Positions 53,139 to 61,606 of a stretch of DNA of 64,000 nt are shown here, piece by piece. The notes beneath the pieces are model-generated. The model worked only from the letters and a program-made list of their open reading frames with translations. It had not been told where the DNA came from and did not search any database. Positions within the stretch are counted from its first letter, which is position 1, and each line of letters opens with the position of its first letter. A program made the translations under genes and the position numbers. The DNA comes from Martinezella rhizogenes (GTDB lineage: Bacteria > Pseudomonadota > Alphaproteobacteria > Rhizobiales > Rhizobiaceae), in assembly GCF_000799715.1 (NCBI RefSeq), contig NZ_JUHG01000017.1, positions 186,001 to 250,000 on the forward strand. The letters run 5' to 3'.

Positions 53139-53506
53139 GTCTGATTGAAAGGCGAGGTGAGTGAAATCGTCAGCTTGTAGTGGTTCTAGCTGGCGTCACG
53201 CTGGTGTATCCAGGCTCGCTTGTGGTGGTTCCATAGTTGGCCGGCTTGGGTTTGGCCGTTCTCGTTGCGCCATGTCGTGACGAAAAGTCTACCATGTCTT
53301 GCCTGCGCATGCCTACTGGCGCCATGTCGGCTGGATTGTTCGATAAAGGAGTGCGGGAAGGCGCGGCGTCGTGATCAAATTCTGATCCGGCGATCAAGCG
53401 AAACGTGATCGCTTCATTGAATGGTGGGACGATTTCAGCCTATCGGAAATGGGTCGAAACCGTTTAGATGGCTCCGCATGCGATGCGGATTCGGAGCAGT
53501 TTTAGA
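53139..53506. other. Intergenic region upstream of the second pump
   Basis: About 370 bases without a credible gene. GATC-containing repeats (CGTGATC twice near 53370 and 53404) and a short inverted repeat AAGCGA ... TCGCTT at 53396-53414 are the only features I see. They might be part of the GntR/pump promoter. Confidence 0.35.
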
Positions 53507-54970
53507 ATGAATGATATGTCCACGCGCAAGCGGGAGGATGCAGTGCAGCCGTCCGGCTCCCGGCCGCTGTTGATCGCGCTGCTCGTGGCCGGCGCCTTCT
53601 TCATGGAAAACCTGGATGGTACCGTCATCGCCACCGCCCTGCCGCAGATGGCCGTGTCCTTCGGTGCCCGGCCGGTCGACCTCAACATCGGCATGAGCGC
53701 CTATCTCTTGACGCTCGGCATCTTCATCCCGATCAGCGGTTGGATCAGCGACCGGTTCGGCGCGCGCCTGGTGTTTACCACGGCCGTCGTCATCTTCACG
53801 CTCGCCTCCGTTCTTTGCGGCCTTGCCAACGGTGTCGGTTCCTTCGTCGCCATGCGGATCCTGCAAGGTATCGGCGGCGCGATGATGGTGCCGGTCGGCC
53901 GTCTGGTGGTCCTCAACAACACGCCGAAGGATCAATTGATCTCGGCGATTGCGACGATCACCTGGCCGGCGCTGGTGGCGCCTATACTGGGGCCGCCGCT
54001 CGGCGGCTTCATCACCGACCATGCCAGCTGGCGCTGGATCTTCTATCTCAACCTACCGCTCGGCATAGTGGCGTTCATCTTCGCCCTTATGCTGATCCCG
54101 GAAACCAAAAGCGCAGTCAGGCCGCCCTTCGATTGGATCGGCTTTGTCATCAGCGGTTTTGGCCTCGCAAGTCTGATGTACGGGCTGGAGCTTATCGGTC
54201 GACCCGATCCGGTCTGGCTGGAGGCCTGGGCCTATGTCATCGCCGGCTCCGTACTGCTAGCCGGAGCCCTATTCCATTTCCGCAGAAGCGAGCATCCGCT
54301 GATCGATCTCTCGGGAATGAAGCTGCGGACCTTCGCCGTGACCATCTGGGGCGGTTCGCTGTTCCGCACCGCCATCGGTGCCGTACCCTTCCTGCTGCCG
54401 CTGATGTTCCAGGTCGGCTTCGGGCTGAGCGCCTTTCATGCCGGCATGCTGACGCTTGCGGTCTTTGCCGGCAATCTGGCGATGAAGCCAGGTACGACAC
54501 CGATCCTGCGGCGCTTCGGCTTCAAGCCGGTGCTGATCGTCAACGGCATCCTCAATGCGATCTTTATCGCGGCCTGCGCGTTGTTTTCTCCGGATACGCC
54601 GATCTGGTTCATCATTCCCGTGCTGTTCATCGGCGGCATGTGCCGGTCGATGCATTTTACGGCGCTGAACACCATCGCCTTCGCCGACATCCCGCCGCCG
54701 CAGATGACTGGCGCGAACACGCTGTTCAGCACAGCGTTTCAACTGACGATGGGAATGGGGATTGCGGTCGGTGCGATCGGCATCCGCATTGGCCAGGTCA
54801 TCAGCGCGCCGCTTGGCTTGAGCGGGATCACCGCCATCGAATTTCGCCTGGCTTTCCTCATGCTCGGTGTCATCGCACTGCTCGCGGTTCTCGATTGCCT
54901 GCCGCTCGATCCGAAAGCTGGGGATAATGTCTCGCGCAAGCCGAAATCGAGCGCGAAAAAGGCCGCTTGA
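53507..54970 (+). CDS. MFS efflux transporter, DHA2 family
   Basis: A 487-residue transporter of the same branch as the gene at 50790, but clearly not a close copy. Motif A is GWISDRFGARLVFTTAV and motif C is LGPPLGGFITDHASWRWIFYLNLPLGI. Helix 1 has ENLDGTVIATALPQMAVSFG, typical of DHA2. About 14 helices are predicted. GGAGCAG precedes the ATG at 53507; methionines at 53468, 53483 and 53516 are alternatives. The divergent FadR-type gene may regulate it. The substrate is unknown. Confidence 0.9.
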   Translation: MNDMSTRKREDAVQPSGSRPLLIALLVAGAFFMENLDGTVIATALPQMAVSFGARPVDLNIGMSAYLLTLGIFIPISGWISDRFGARLVFTTAVVIFTLASVLCGLANGVGSFVAMRILQGIGGAMMVPVGRLVVLNNTPKDQLISAIATITWPALVAPILGPPLGGFITDHASWRWIFYLNLPLGIVAFIFALMLIPETKSAVRPPFDWIGFVISGFGLASLMYGLELIGRPDPVWLEAWAYVIAGSVLLAGALFHFRRSEHPLIDLSGMKLRTFAVTIWGGSLFRTAIGAVPFLLPLMFQVGFGLSAFHAGMLTLAVFAGNLAMKPGTTPILRRFGFKPVLIVNGILNAIFIAACALFSPDTPIWFIIPVLFIGGMCRSMHFTALNTIAFADIPPPQMTGANTLFSTAFQLTMGMGIAVGAIGIRIGQVISAPLGLSGITAIEFRLAFLMLGVIALLAVLDCLPLDPKAGDNVSRKPKSSAKKAA

Positions 54971-55010
54971 TCAAGAACGACCAGCCGAAAAGCAATCGTC
55001 CTCCGGCGAC

Positions 55011-55148
55011 TCAATAGGGATAATGGATGAAGTTGTAATGCAGCAGTAAAGCGGGAACTGTGATCAAAAAGAGAAGAAGTATCGCGATACTCGCCGCGCG
55101 CAGCGCCTTCGTCCGGCGGGCGCGCTGGCCGGTCCAGTCATATACCAT
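55011..55148 (-). CDS. Small single-span membrane protein
   Basis: A 45-residue protein starting with MVYDWTGQRARRTKALRAAS, then one hydrophobic helix IAILLLFLITVPALLLHY (about 21-38) and a short NFIHYPY tail. The positively charged N terminus should stay inside the cell. CAGGAGGA sits eight bases before the ATG, a strong ribosome site that supports it being real. No family is recognised. It converges with the DHA2 pump upstream, with 40 bases between the stops. Confidence 0.6.
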   Translation of the reverse strand: MVYDWTGQRARRTKALRAASIAILLLFLITVPALLLHYNFIHYPY

Positions 55149-55412
55149 TTGAGCGTCCTCCTGTTCCGTACCTGGTAAAAGGGCAAGAAATGGAGCGTTA
55201 GTCAATATTACTAATATGATTGGTCGTTGAACGGTATTTTAAAAGTGTATTCTAATATTAATATATTCATGGGCGGTTTGATTGATTTTCCATTGCATCG
55301 AGCCAATTTGCCGAAAGGTCATTTTGTGATGCCAATCGCGGCTATATAACGAACGTGGATGTCCCTGCCGCCGCGCGGGGCGGGAGTTTACTTCTGAAAG
55401 AGGAAAGACGTG

Positions 55413-56459
55413 ATGAGCAAGGTGCGTGCCCTGGTATTGGAGCGCCAGCATGAGCTGGCGCTACGTGACATCGACCTGCCACAGGAGGTCGGGCCGGGCG
55501 AGGTGAAGATCAAGATCCATACGGTCGGTGTCTGCGGATCGGATGTGCATTATTACACGCATGGCCGCATCGGTCCGTTTATCGTCAATGCGCCGATGGT
55601 GCTCGGGCATGAGGCGGCCGGCACGGTGGTCGAGATTGGCCCTGGTGTTTCGCATCTGAAGGTCGGCGACCGTGTCTGCATGGAGCCCGGCATTCCCGAT
55701 GCCAATTCCAAGGCGAGCCGCCTCGGCATGTACAATGTCGATCCTGCCGTCAGCTTCTGGGCGACGCCGCCGATCCATGGCGTGCTGACGCCCTTCGTCG
55801 TGCATCCGGCCAATTATACCTTCAAGCTGCCGGACAATGTCAGCTTTGCCGAGGGCGCGATGGTCGAGCCTTTCGCGGTTGGCATGCAGGCGGCGACCAA
55901 GGCGAAGATCACGCCGGGCGATACCGCCGTCGTGCTCGGCGCCGGGCCGATCGGCACCATGGTGGCGATCGCCGCCCTTGCCGGCGGCTGCGCCCGCGCC
56001 ATTGTTGCCGATCTCGCCCAGCCGAAGCTTGATATCGCCGCGCAGTATCAGGGTGTGATCCCCGTCAACATCCGCGAGAAGAACCTGATCGAGGAGGTCA
56101 AGCGCCTGACCGACGATTGGGGCGCCGATGTCGTGTTCGAATGCTCCGGTTCGCCGAAGGCCTGGGAAACCGTGATGGAACTGCCGCGCCCGGGCGGCGT
56201 CATCGTTGCCGTCGGCCTGCCGGTCGCTCCGGTCGGTTTCGATGTCTCGACGGCCTCGACGAAGGAAATCCGCATCGAGACCGTCTTCCGTTACGCGCAT
56301 CAGTATGAGCGCTCGATCGCGCTGATCGCCTCCGGCCGTGTCGACCTGAAGCCGCTGATCTCGGAGACCTTCGCATTCGAGCAGTCGATCGAAGCCTTCG
56401 ATCGCGCCGTGGAAGCTCGCCCGAGCGACGTCAAGCTGCAGATCGTTCTGGATCAGTAG
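55413..56459 (+). CDS. Zinc-dependent polyol dehydrogenase (xylitol dehydrogenase type)
   Basis: A 348-residue medium-chain dehydrogenase. Zinc ligands are Cys41, His66-Glu67 and Glu153; the coenzyme motif is GAGPIGT. As in the gene at 4587, the structural-zinc lobe has no cysteines (EPGIPDANSKASRLGMYN). The two proteins are similar over their whole length, with near-identical stretches such as CGSDVHYYTHG, VGDRVCMEPGIP and FWATPPIHGVL, so one is a paralogue of the other. The ATG at 55413 is used; a GTG one codon before is in frame. It stands alone after an AT-rich promoter region and ends in a strong terminator. The name xylitol dehydrogenase is a family-level guess. Confidence 0.87.
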   Translation: MSKVRALVLERQHELALRDIDLPQEVGPGEVKIKIHTVGVCGSDVHYYTHGRIGPFIVNAPMVLGHEAAGTVVEIGPGVSHLKVGDRVCMEPGIPDANSKASRLGMYNVDPAVSFWATPPIHGVLTPFVVHPANYTFKLPDNVSFAEGAMVEPFAVGMQAATKAKITPGDTAVVLGAGPIGTMVAIAALAGGCARAIVADLAQPKLDIAAQYQGVIPVNIREKNLIEEVKRLTDDWGADVVFECSGSPKAWETVMELPRPGGVIVAVGLPVAPVGFDVSTASTKEIRIETVFRYAHQYERSIALIASGRVDLKPLISETFAFEQSIEAFDRAVEARPSDVKLQIVLDQ

Positions 56460-56471
56460 GAGCTGCTTTCG

Positions 56472-56513
56472 CCGCCGTCTTGTTTCGGCAAGGCGGCGGT
56501 TTGTCTTTTGTTT
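56472..56513 (+). terminator. Rho-independent terminator of the polyol dehydrogenase gene
   Basis: CCGCCGTCTTG and CAAGGCGGCGG pair over 11 positions (one G-U) around TTTCGG. TTTGTCTTTTGTTT follows at 56500-56513. It lies 13 bases past the stop codon. This is the most typical terminator on the plus strand. Confidence 0.92.
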
Positions 56514-56608
56514 CGCATCATCCCGTAGACGTCCCCGCAAATGCGATGCTAGCGTAGCGCGAAACAGCAGGGACAAGGCGGTAACGCCGGAAAACGGGAA
56601 GGGCCGCG

Positions 56609-58354
56609 GTGCCGCACGACGTCGCATTGATAGCATTGATTGCCGCCGGTTTTGGCTTTGCCGCCATATTCGGCTATCTCGCCGACCGGCTGCATCTGCC
56701 ACCACTGGTCGGATACCTCGTCGCCGGTGTCATGATCGGCTCGGCGACGCCGGGCTTTGTCGCCGACATGGCGCTTGCTTCGCAATTGGCCGAAATCGGC
56801 GTCATTCTGCTGATGTTCGGTGTCGGCCTGCATTTTTCGGCGGCCGATCTGCTCGCGGTGCGCGGCGTCGCCATTCCCGGGGCGATCGGCCAGATCGCCA
56901 TCGCCACATTGCTGGGCATCGGTCTCGCATCGCTCTGGGGTTGGGGGATCGGTGCCGGCCTGGTCCTCGGATTGAGCCTCGCCGTCGCCAGCACCGTCGT
57001 GCTCCTGAAGGCTCTGGAGGAGCGCAATCTGGTCAGTTCGACCAATGGCCGCGTTACGGTCGGCTGGCTGATCGTTGAGGATCTGGCGATGGTGCTGGCG
57101 CTCGTGCTGCTGCCGGCTTTCGCCGGCGCTCTCGGCGGTCATGCCGATTCCGGCGAGCACGCCGCCACCGGGTCGATCTGGCTGACCATCGGCATCACGC
57201 TCCTCAAGGTGGCAGCGTTTGCCGCCGTTGCGATCTTCATCGGCCCCAAGGTCGTTCCCTGGCTGCTGACGTCTGTCGCCCGCACCGGCTCGCGCGAGCT
57301 TTTCACCCTGTCCGTTCTCGCTATCGCGCTGGGGATCGCCTTCGGGGCGGCGCAGATATTCGGCGTTTCCTTCGCGCTCGGCGCGTTCTTCGCCGGTCTG
57401 ATCATGAGCGAGTCCCACCTCAGTCACCGGGCCGCGGCCGATTCCCTGCCGTTGCAGAATGCCTTTTCGGTGCTGTTCTTTGTTTCCGTCGGCATGCTTT
57501 TCGATCCCTCGGTGTTGGTGCGCGAACCGCTGATGATCATCGGCGTGCTCGCCCTGATCATTCTCGGAAAGGCATTGATTGCATTCTGTGTGGTGGTGTT
57601 GCTGCGCTATCCCCTCGGCATGGGCTTTGCTGTTGCTGCCGGACTTGCCCAGATCGGCGAGTTTTCCTTCATTCTGGCAAGTCTTGGCGTCTCCCTAGGT
57701 CTTCTGTCACGCGAGGGGCAGGATCTGATCCTTGCCGGTGCCATCCTGTCGATCACGCTCAACCAGCTGGTTTTCGCCGGCGCCGGGAGGCTGGAGGCAT
57801 GGGTCTTTTCCCGATGGCCGGCCTTCGCGTCCAATTATGGCATGGCGAAACAGGATAGTTTGTATCGTGAACTGGCCGTCATCAGCGAGCAGCGCGAAGA
57901 GCGAGACCGGCAGCATCATCTCGAAATCGAGCAGCTGATCGAGACTTTTCCGATGTTCGCCGAGCTCGATCAGGGCGCGCAGGAGGAGCTGCTGCTGCTC
58001 TTCCGGCCACGATCGGCATTGCCGGGCGATCGGGTCATACGCACCGGCGACCGGGGCGACAGCATGTTCTTCGTTGCCTCGGGCGCGGTTGAAGTGCAGC
58101 TTGAGGACGAGGAAATCCCGCTCGCCGCCGGCTCCTTCTTCGGCGAGATGGCGGTGTTGACCGGCGCGCGCCGCACTGCCGATGTGGTCGCCGTCGATTT
58201 CTGTCAGTTCCTCGTTCTGGAGCGTCGCGATTTCAACCTGTTCATGTCCCGCCACCCGCAACTGCGCGCCGCCGTCAGCAGCCTTGCGCAGGAACGGCAG
58301 GAGATGAACGTTTCCCGCAACCAGAGGCGGGATCAATCGCGCGACGCCGGCTGA
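56609..58354 (+). CDS. CPA2 cation/proton antiporter fused to a cyclic-nucleotide-binding domain
   Basis: A 581-residue protein. Residues 1-405 form a Kef/CPA2-type exchanger of 12 or more helices, including LPPLVGYLVAGVMIG, VGVGLHF and the half-site motif ASTVVLLKALEERN. A charged, coiled linker (412-440) follows. Residues 445-555 are a CRP-like domain: PGDRVIRTGDRGDSMFFVASG, then the phosphate-binding cassette FFGEMAVLTGARRTADV with Glu513 and Arg522. No RCK/KTN domain, the usual C-terminal partner of Kef proteins, is present. So exchange of K+ or Na+ for H+ may be gated by cAMP or cGMP. The start is GTG at 56609 after GGGAAGGG. It is monocistronic. Confidence 0.88.
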   Translation: MPHDVALIALIAAGFGFAAIFGYLADRLHLPPLVGYLVAGVMIGSATPGFVADMALASQLAEIGVILLMFGVGLHFSAADLLAVRGVAIPGAIGQIAIATLLGIGLASLWGWGIGAGLVLGLSLAVASTVVLLKALEERNLVSSTNGRVTVGWLIVEDLAMVLALVLLPAFAGALGGHADSGEHAATGSIWLTIGITLLKVAAFAAVAIFIGPKVVPWLLTSVARTGSRELFTLSVLAIALGIAFGAAQIFGVSFALGAFFAGLIMSESHLSHRAAADSLPLQNAFSVLFFVSVGMLFDPSVLVREPLMIIGVLALIILGKALIAFCVVVLLRYPLGMGFAVAAGLAQIGEFSFILASLGVSLGLLSREGQDLILAGAILSITLNQLVFAGAGRLEAWVFSRWPAFASNYGMAKQDSLYRELAVISEQREERDRQHHLEIEQLIETFPMFAELDQGAQEELLLLFRPRSALPGDRVIRTGDRGDSMFFVASGAVEVQLEDEEIPLAAGSFFGEMAVLTGARRTADVVAVDFCQFLVLERRDFNLFMSRHPQLRAAVSSLAQERQEMNVSRNQRRDQSRDAG

Positions 58355-58371
58355 TGAATTTCGCCGAGAAG

Positions 58372-58475
58372 GCCTAGAGCTGTTCAGCGCTTCATGGAAT
58401 CGCTTCGCCGCTCTATCCTTTTGTTTTGACGCAATTCCGGACGGAAAACTGCTACACACTTTTCCTGGAATTGCT
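58372..58475. repeat. Rhizobial-type intergenic hairpin repeat
   Basis: The core is GCAATTCC-ggac-GGAAAA, loop of 11 bases, then TTTTCC-t-GGAATTGC at 58431-58474. Outside it, AATCGCTTCGCCGCTCTATC and TTTTGTTTTGACGCAATTCC resemble a short repeat that I recall from many rhizobial intergenic regions. It lies between two convergent genes and runs directly up to the stop codon of the acetamidase gene at 58476, which shares its TTA with the repeat end. Confidence 0.6.
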
Positions 58476-59387
58476 TTAGCGCCGCGTCAGCCAGCTCTTT
58501 GAAACGCGGCAGGCCATCGTATAGGCTGGGTCGAAGACATTGCCGACATCGTAGCGCACGACCTGGCCGAGCAGATGGCTGGCGGCCGTCTTGTCGAGGC
58601 CATAGTCGGAGCCAAGCCAGCGCAGCATTTCGCTAGTTGCGTGCTGTAGCGCCTGGTCGAGTGGCCGGGCATTGCCGATGGTGAAAATGTCGTCCGCCGT
58701 CTCGCCGCGCGGCCAGACGATCGTCTTCTTCTTTTCGACGCTGAGCCGCACCGTGACCTCGAAGGTGGTCTCGATGCCGGTCCCTACGATCTCGCCGTCT
58801 CCTTGCACCGCGTGGCAGTCACCGAGGAAGAAAAGGGCGCCGGGCGCGGAGACGGGAAACCAGATCGTCGTGCCGGGTCCGAGCAGGCGATAATCCATAT
58901 TGCCGCCGTACTCACCGCTGGTTGCGGTCGAAATAGCCTGGCCGAGGGAAGGGGCAACACCGAAGCAGCCGATCATCGGCGACAGCGGCAGCACCAAAGC
59001 CTCCAGACCAGCGACCGGCTCGGAAAGCTGGGCCGTCAAAGCCTCGCGATCGATCTGCCAGATTACCCTGTCGCTCGGTGGCAGCGTGCGCACGTCTTCC
59101 GGATCGACGACATTGCCGGCAACGACGCTACGGGTAAAACCCGTATCGCGCGTCGGGACCATGCCGAGGATCTCGACCTTGAGCGAATCGCCCGGCTCCG
59201 CGCCTTCGACAAAAATCGGACCGTTCATCGGGTTGGGGCCTGGGGCCTGCCGGATATTTCCCCTGTCATAGCCGGCCGCGTCGATCGTCTCGGTGATGAC
59301 GGTGTCGCCATCGACGATGTACAATGCCGGGAAAAGTGAGCCGAGGACATTGTGATAGGCGGTTGGAGCGAAGCGGTGCGTTGCCAT
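58476..59387 (-). CDS. Acetamidase/formamidase family protein
   Basis: A 303-residue protein of the acetamidase/formamidase family, which hydrolyses short amides to ammonia and the acid. Seen motifs are GNIRQAPGPNPMNGPIFVEGAEPGD (around 43-67), MIGCFGVAP and GEYGGNMDYRLLGPGT, and FLGDCHAVQGDGEIVGTGIE, the last being the best-known signature, with putative metal-binding residues. The family usually runs 300-410 residues; this one is a short type. The ATG at 59387 has no strong ribosome site. It is divergent from nothing and converges with the antiporter across the repeat. Confidence 0.87.
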   Translation of the reverse strand: MATHRFAPTAYHNVLGSLFPALYIVDGDTVITETIDAAGYDRGNIRQAPGPNPMNGPIFVEGAEPGDSLKVEILGMVPTRDTGFTRSVVAGNVVDPEDVRTLPPSDRVIWQIDREALTAQLSEPVAGLEALVLPLSPMIGCFGVAPSLGQAISTATSGEYGGNMDYRLLGPGTTIWFPVSAPGALFFLGDCHAVQGDGEIVGTGIETTFEVTVRLSVEKKKTIVWPRGETADDIFTIGNARPLDQALQHATSEMLRWLGSDYGLDKTAASHLLGQVVRYDVGNVFDPAYTMACRVSKSWLTRR

Positions 59388-59471
59388 GGGGCGTCAGCCT
59401 TATCTGGAGTTCGGTCCCCCTAACCTAGGCTGGGTTTCGCCCCGGTGAAAGGAGCGGAATGGTCGCAGTTC

Positions 59472-61169
59472 TCACGGTCCGACGAAATATCTCCGGCGCT
59501 TGGCCTTATAGCTCCGTTCATCGAACTGGCCGCGTAGCCAATCTTCCGGGTTTGCCTTCAAATATCCGGCATCCGGATCCTGCTTGTTGGCATCGGTGAG
59601 CTTCTTGATGACGTAGCGCGCGTAGTGATGGTCAAAAATACGCAGGAACTCGCCAAAATAAATATCGGCGACACGCGTATCGCCGCGGACCACGATCATG
59701 TTCTCGTCATTAATGCGCTGCGAGGGCTGGCTGAAATTTGCCGAGCCGCTGACGACGAGCGGATCGTCGCTCAACGGATCGACCAGCATGAATTTATCAT
59801 GGATGTAATCGTTGGTGTTGAGCGGGTTGTCGCGCTCCGCCAGAAAATTTGCCAGCGCGCCGCTTTCCAGGCGTCCGCCGGCGGCGAAGAGAACGTCGCG
59901 GTCGCGGCCGATGATCTCGCCGTCACCGAGATCGTCATCCTTGACGATATAGCGCAGCACGTCATTGTCCTGGGCGATCACCTTGCTGAAGACCTTGTCC
60001 AGGTTGAAGGCGAGCGTGATGCAGGAAATCTCCCGCGCCTCGCCCATCCGGTCGGCATACCATTGCAGGGATTCGCTGCTGTCCTTCGCGTCGCGGGCGC
60101 TGAAGACCGGTGTGACGCTGTTCGGCTGGGTGCGGCCAGGAGGCAGGGACGTCAGCGCGCGATTTTTCGGTCGCAATTTGGTCGGCGTCAGGTTCTGCGA
60201 CAGCAGCGTCCAGTATTCGAGATAGGTCTCGGCGATCGTCGGGCTCCAGACGATATGACCGACATTCGAATGGCCGAAGAGGCCGCCGTCGGAAATATTC
60301 GTCGATCCCGTCCAGACCGCGATCGGCTTTTCGTCCTCAAGCAGGATGATGAACTTGTTGTGGCGGATGCCCTCGGTCACGGTGCGCGGGATGACCACCT
60401 TCATCTCGTCGAGCCGGGCATTGTGGATAACCGCTTCGTTCGCCGCCTTGTAGGTCTTCTCGTCATCGAAGACGATCTTCACGTCTGCGCCAGCTTCCAC
60501 CGCTTTGGCGAAGGCATTCGCGACCGGCTGATAATGGAACTCATAAAGCGCCGCGCGAAGCCCGAAGCGGTGATCCTCGGCAAGGCCGATGAACTTGATG
60601 AGCGCCTCGAAGAGCCCGCGCGATAGCCAGACCATCTCCTCGGCCATGGGATTGTCGGCATTGGGCATGCGGTTGCCGAAACGGCGGGCATAGGCCTGCG
60701 AGCCGATCACGCCGCGATTGAAGTAAACGTCATGGCGGGCTTCATCGTTTCTCTTGTCGGGATTGAGCAGATATTCCAGCTCGGTCGCGATTTCGAGGGT
60801 GACGGCCGAGGCGGTGTCGAGCTGCAGCATCTTCACCGTGCCGTAGACCGGGACGATCTGGTAGCGGTAGGTGTGATCGGTTTCCGCCGTATAGTCGGCC
60901 CATTGGAAGCTCTGCACCGGATGCTCCGCCGTGCTGACGGGCGTCCCCGGCGGCAGACCCTTATCCTTGTCCTTGAAGCGCTTGATGCCGGTCATCCAAT
61001 AGCGCTCGACGACCGCGTCGTCCTTGAGCTCCTCGCGCTGAATGGCAAATCCCATCAGCCCGGTTTTCTTGGCGTCCTGTCCGGGAACGAAGTCCCACGC
61101 CAGGATGACCACATAGGTTCCCGCAATTGCCCGCGCGCGCAAAACCGCACTTACCGCTGTAACCCGCAT
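59472..61169 (-). CDS. Phospholipase D-like protein with an N-terminal fibronectin-like region
   Basis: A 565-residue protein with two PLD-type HKD motifs. The first is HNK at 270-272 with GSTNIS at 288-293; the second is HDK at 457-459, D464 and GSANFS at 475-480. The two catalytic halves are about 185 residues apart, as usual for the superfamily. Residues 15-110 look like a beta-sandwich of the fibronectin type III sort (the TYRYQIVPVYG end is typical), unusual for a bacterial PLD. No signal peptide is evident. Members cleave phosphodiester bonds in lipids or nucleic acids; the target is unknown. GGGGATGAG precedes the ATG at 61169. It stands alone. Confidence 0.8.
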   Translation of the reverse strand: MRVTAVSAVLRARAIAGTYVVILAWDFVPGQDAKKTGLMGFAIQREELKDDAVVERYWMTGIKRFKDKDKGLPPGTPVSTAEHPVQSFQWADYTAETDHTYRYQIVPVYGTVKMLQLDTASAVTLEIATELEYLLNPDKRNDEARHDVYFNRGVIGSQAYARRFGNRMPNADNPMAEEMVWLSRGLFEALIKFIGLAEDHRFGLRAALYEFHYQPVANAFAKAVEAGADVKIVFDDEKTYKAANEAVIHNARLDEMKVVIPRTVTEGIRHNKFIILLEDEKPIAVWTGSTNISDGGLFGHSNVGHIVWSPTIAETYLEYWTLLSQNLTPTKLRPKNRALTSLPPGRTQPNSVTPVFSARDAKDSSESLQWYADRMGEAREISCITLAFNLDKVFSKVIAQDNDVLRYIVKDDDLGDGEIIGRDRDVLFAAGGRLESGALANFLAERDNPLNTNDYIHDKFMLVDPLSDDPLVVSGSANFSQPSQRINDENMIVVRGDTRVADIYFGEFLRIFDHHYARYVIKKLTDANKQDPDAGYLKANPEDWLRGQFDERSYKAKRRRYFVGP

Positions 61170-61606
61170 ATCTCATCCCCCAATGGTCCAGTCGCCGGAG
61201 GGTCGATGCGCCTTTGAGGATTGGGTACCCCTTAAGGACGCCGAGGCTGCGGGGCGAAAGCCGACCGCAAACCGGGTTCGGACTGCACATCAACTCTCAT
61301 GCGAAGCGCGACGAAAGAGCAGTACATCTTTTCAGCGAAGATAGTCTTTTACCATAACAACCGGATGAATGCTCGCATCGAAATGGCGGGATATGTTTTG
61401 CCGCATCTCGCCTTCCTCGCACATCAGCGGAGGCATCGTTAAAACGTTGCGCGGCAAACTTTCCGCCATACCCTCATATCAAGGAATAAATTTGCCCGGC
61501 GCTCCCGGATTCTGGCACGGCACGTTTTGTGCATAAAAACTATCGTCTTTATGATCATCCTCATTGAGGGAGCGTTGGCTCACCCATTTCGATCGAGGGG
61601 ACATAG
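61170..61606. other. Divergent region upstream of the phospholipase D-like gene and metQ
   Basis: About 440 bases. It includes short inverted repeats such as CCTCATTGAGG near 61557-61567 and GAGC-GTTG-GCTC at 61570-61581, and GAGGGGACATAG before the metQ start. I looked for a SAM-II riboswitch, common before methionine genes in alphaproteobacteria, and could not match its conserved core. No gene is visible. Confidence 0.4.

Noticed and set aside
61170..61606. Possible SAM riboswitch before metQ
   Set aside because: I looked for the conserved SAM-II core and could not find it; the short inverted repeats there are too small.
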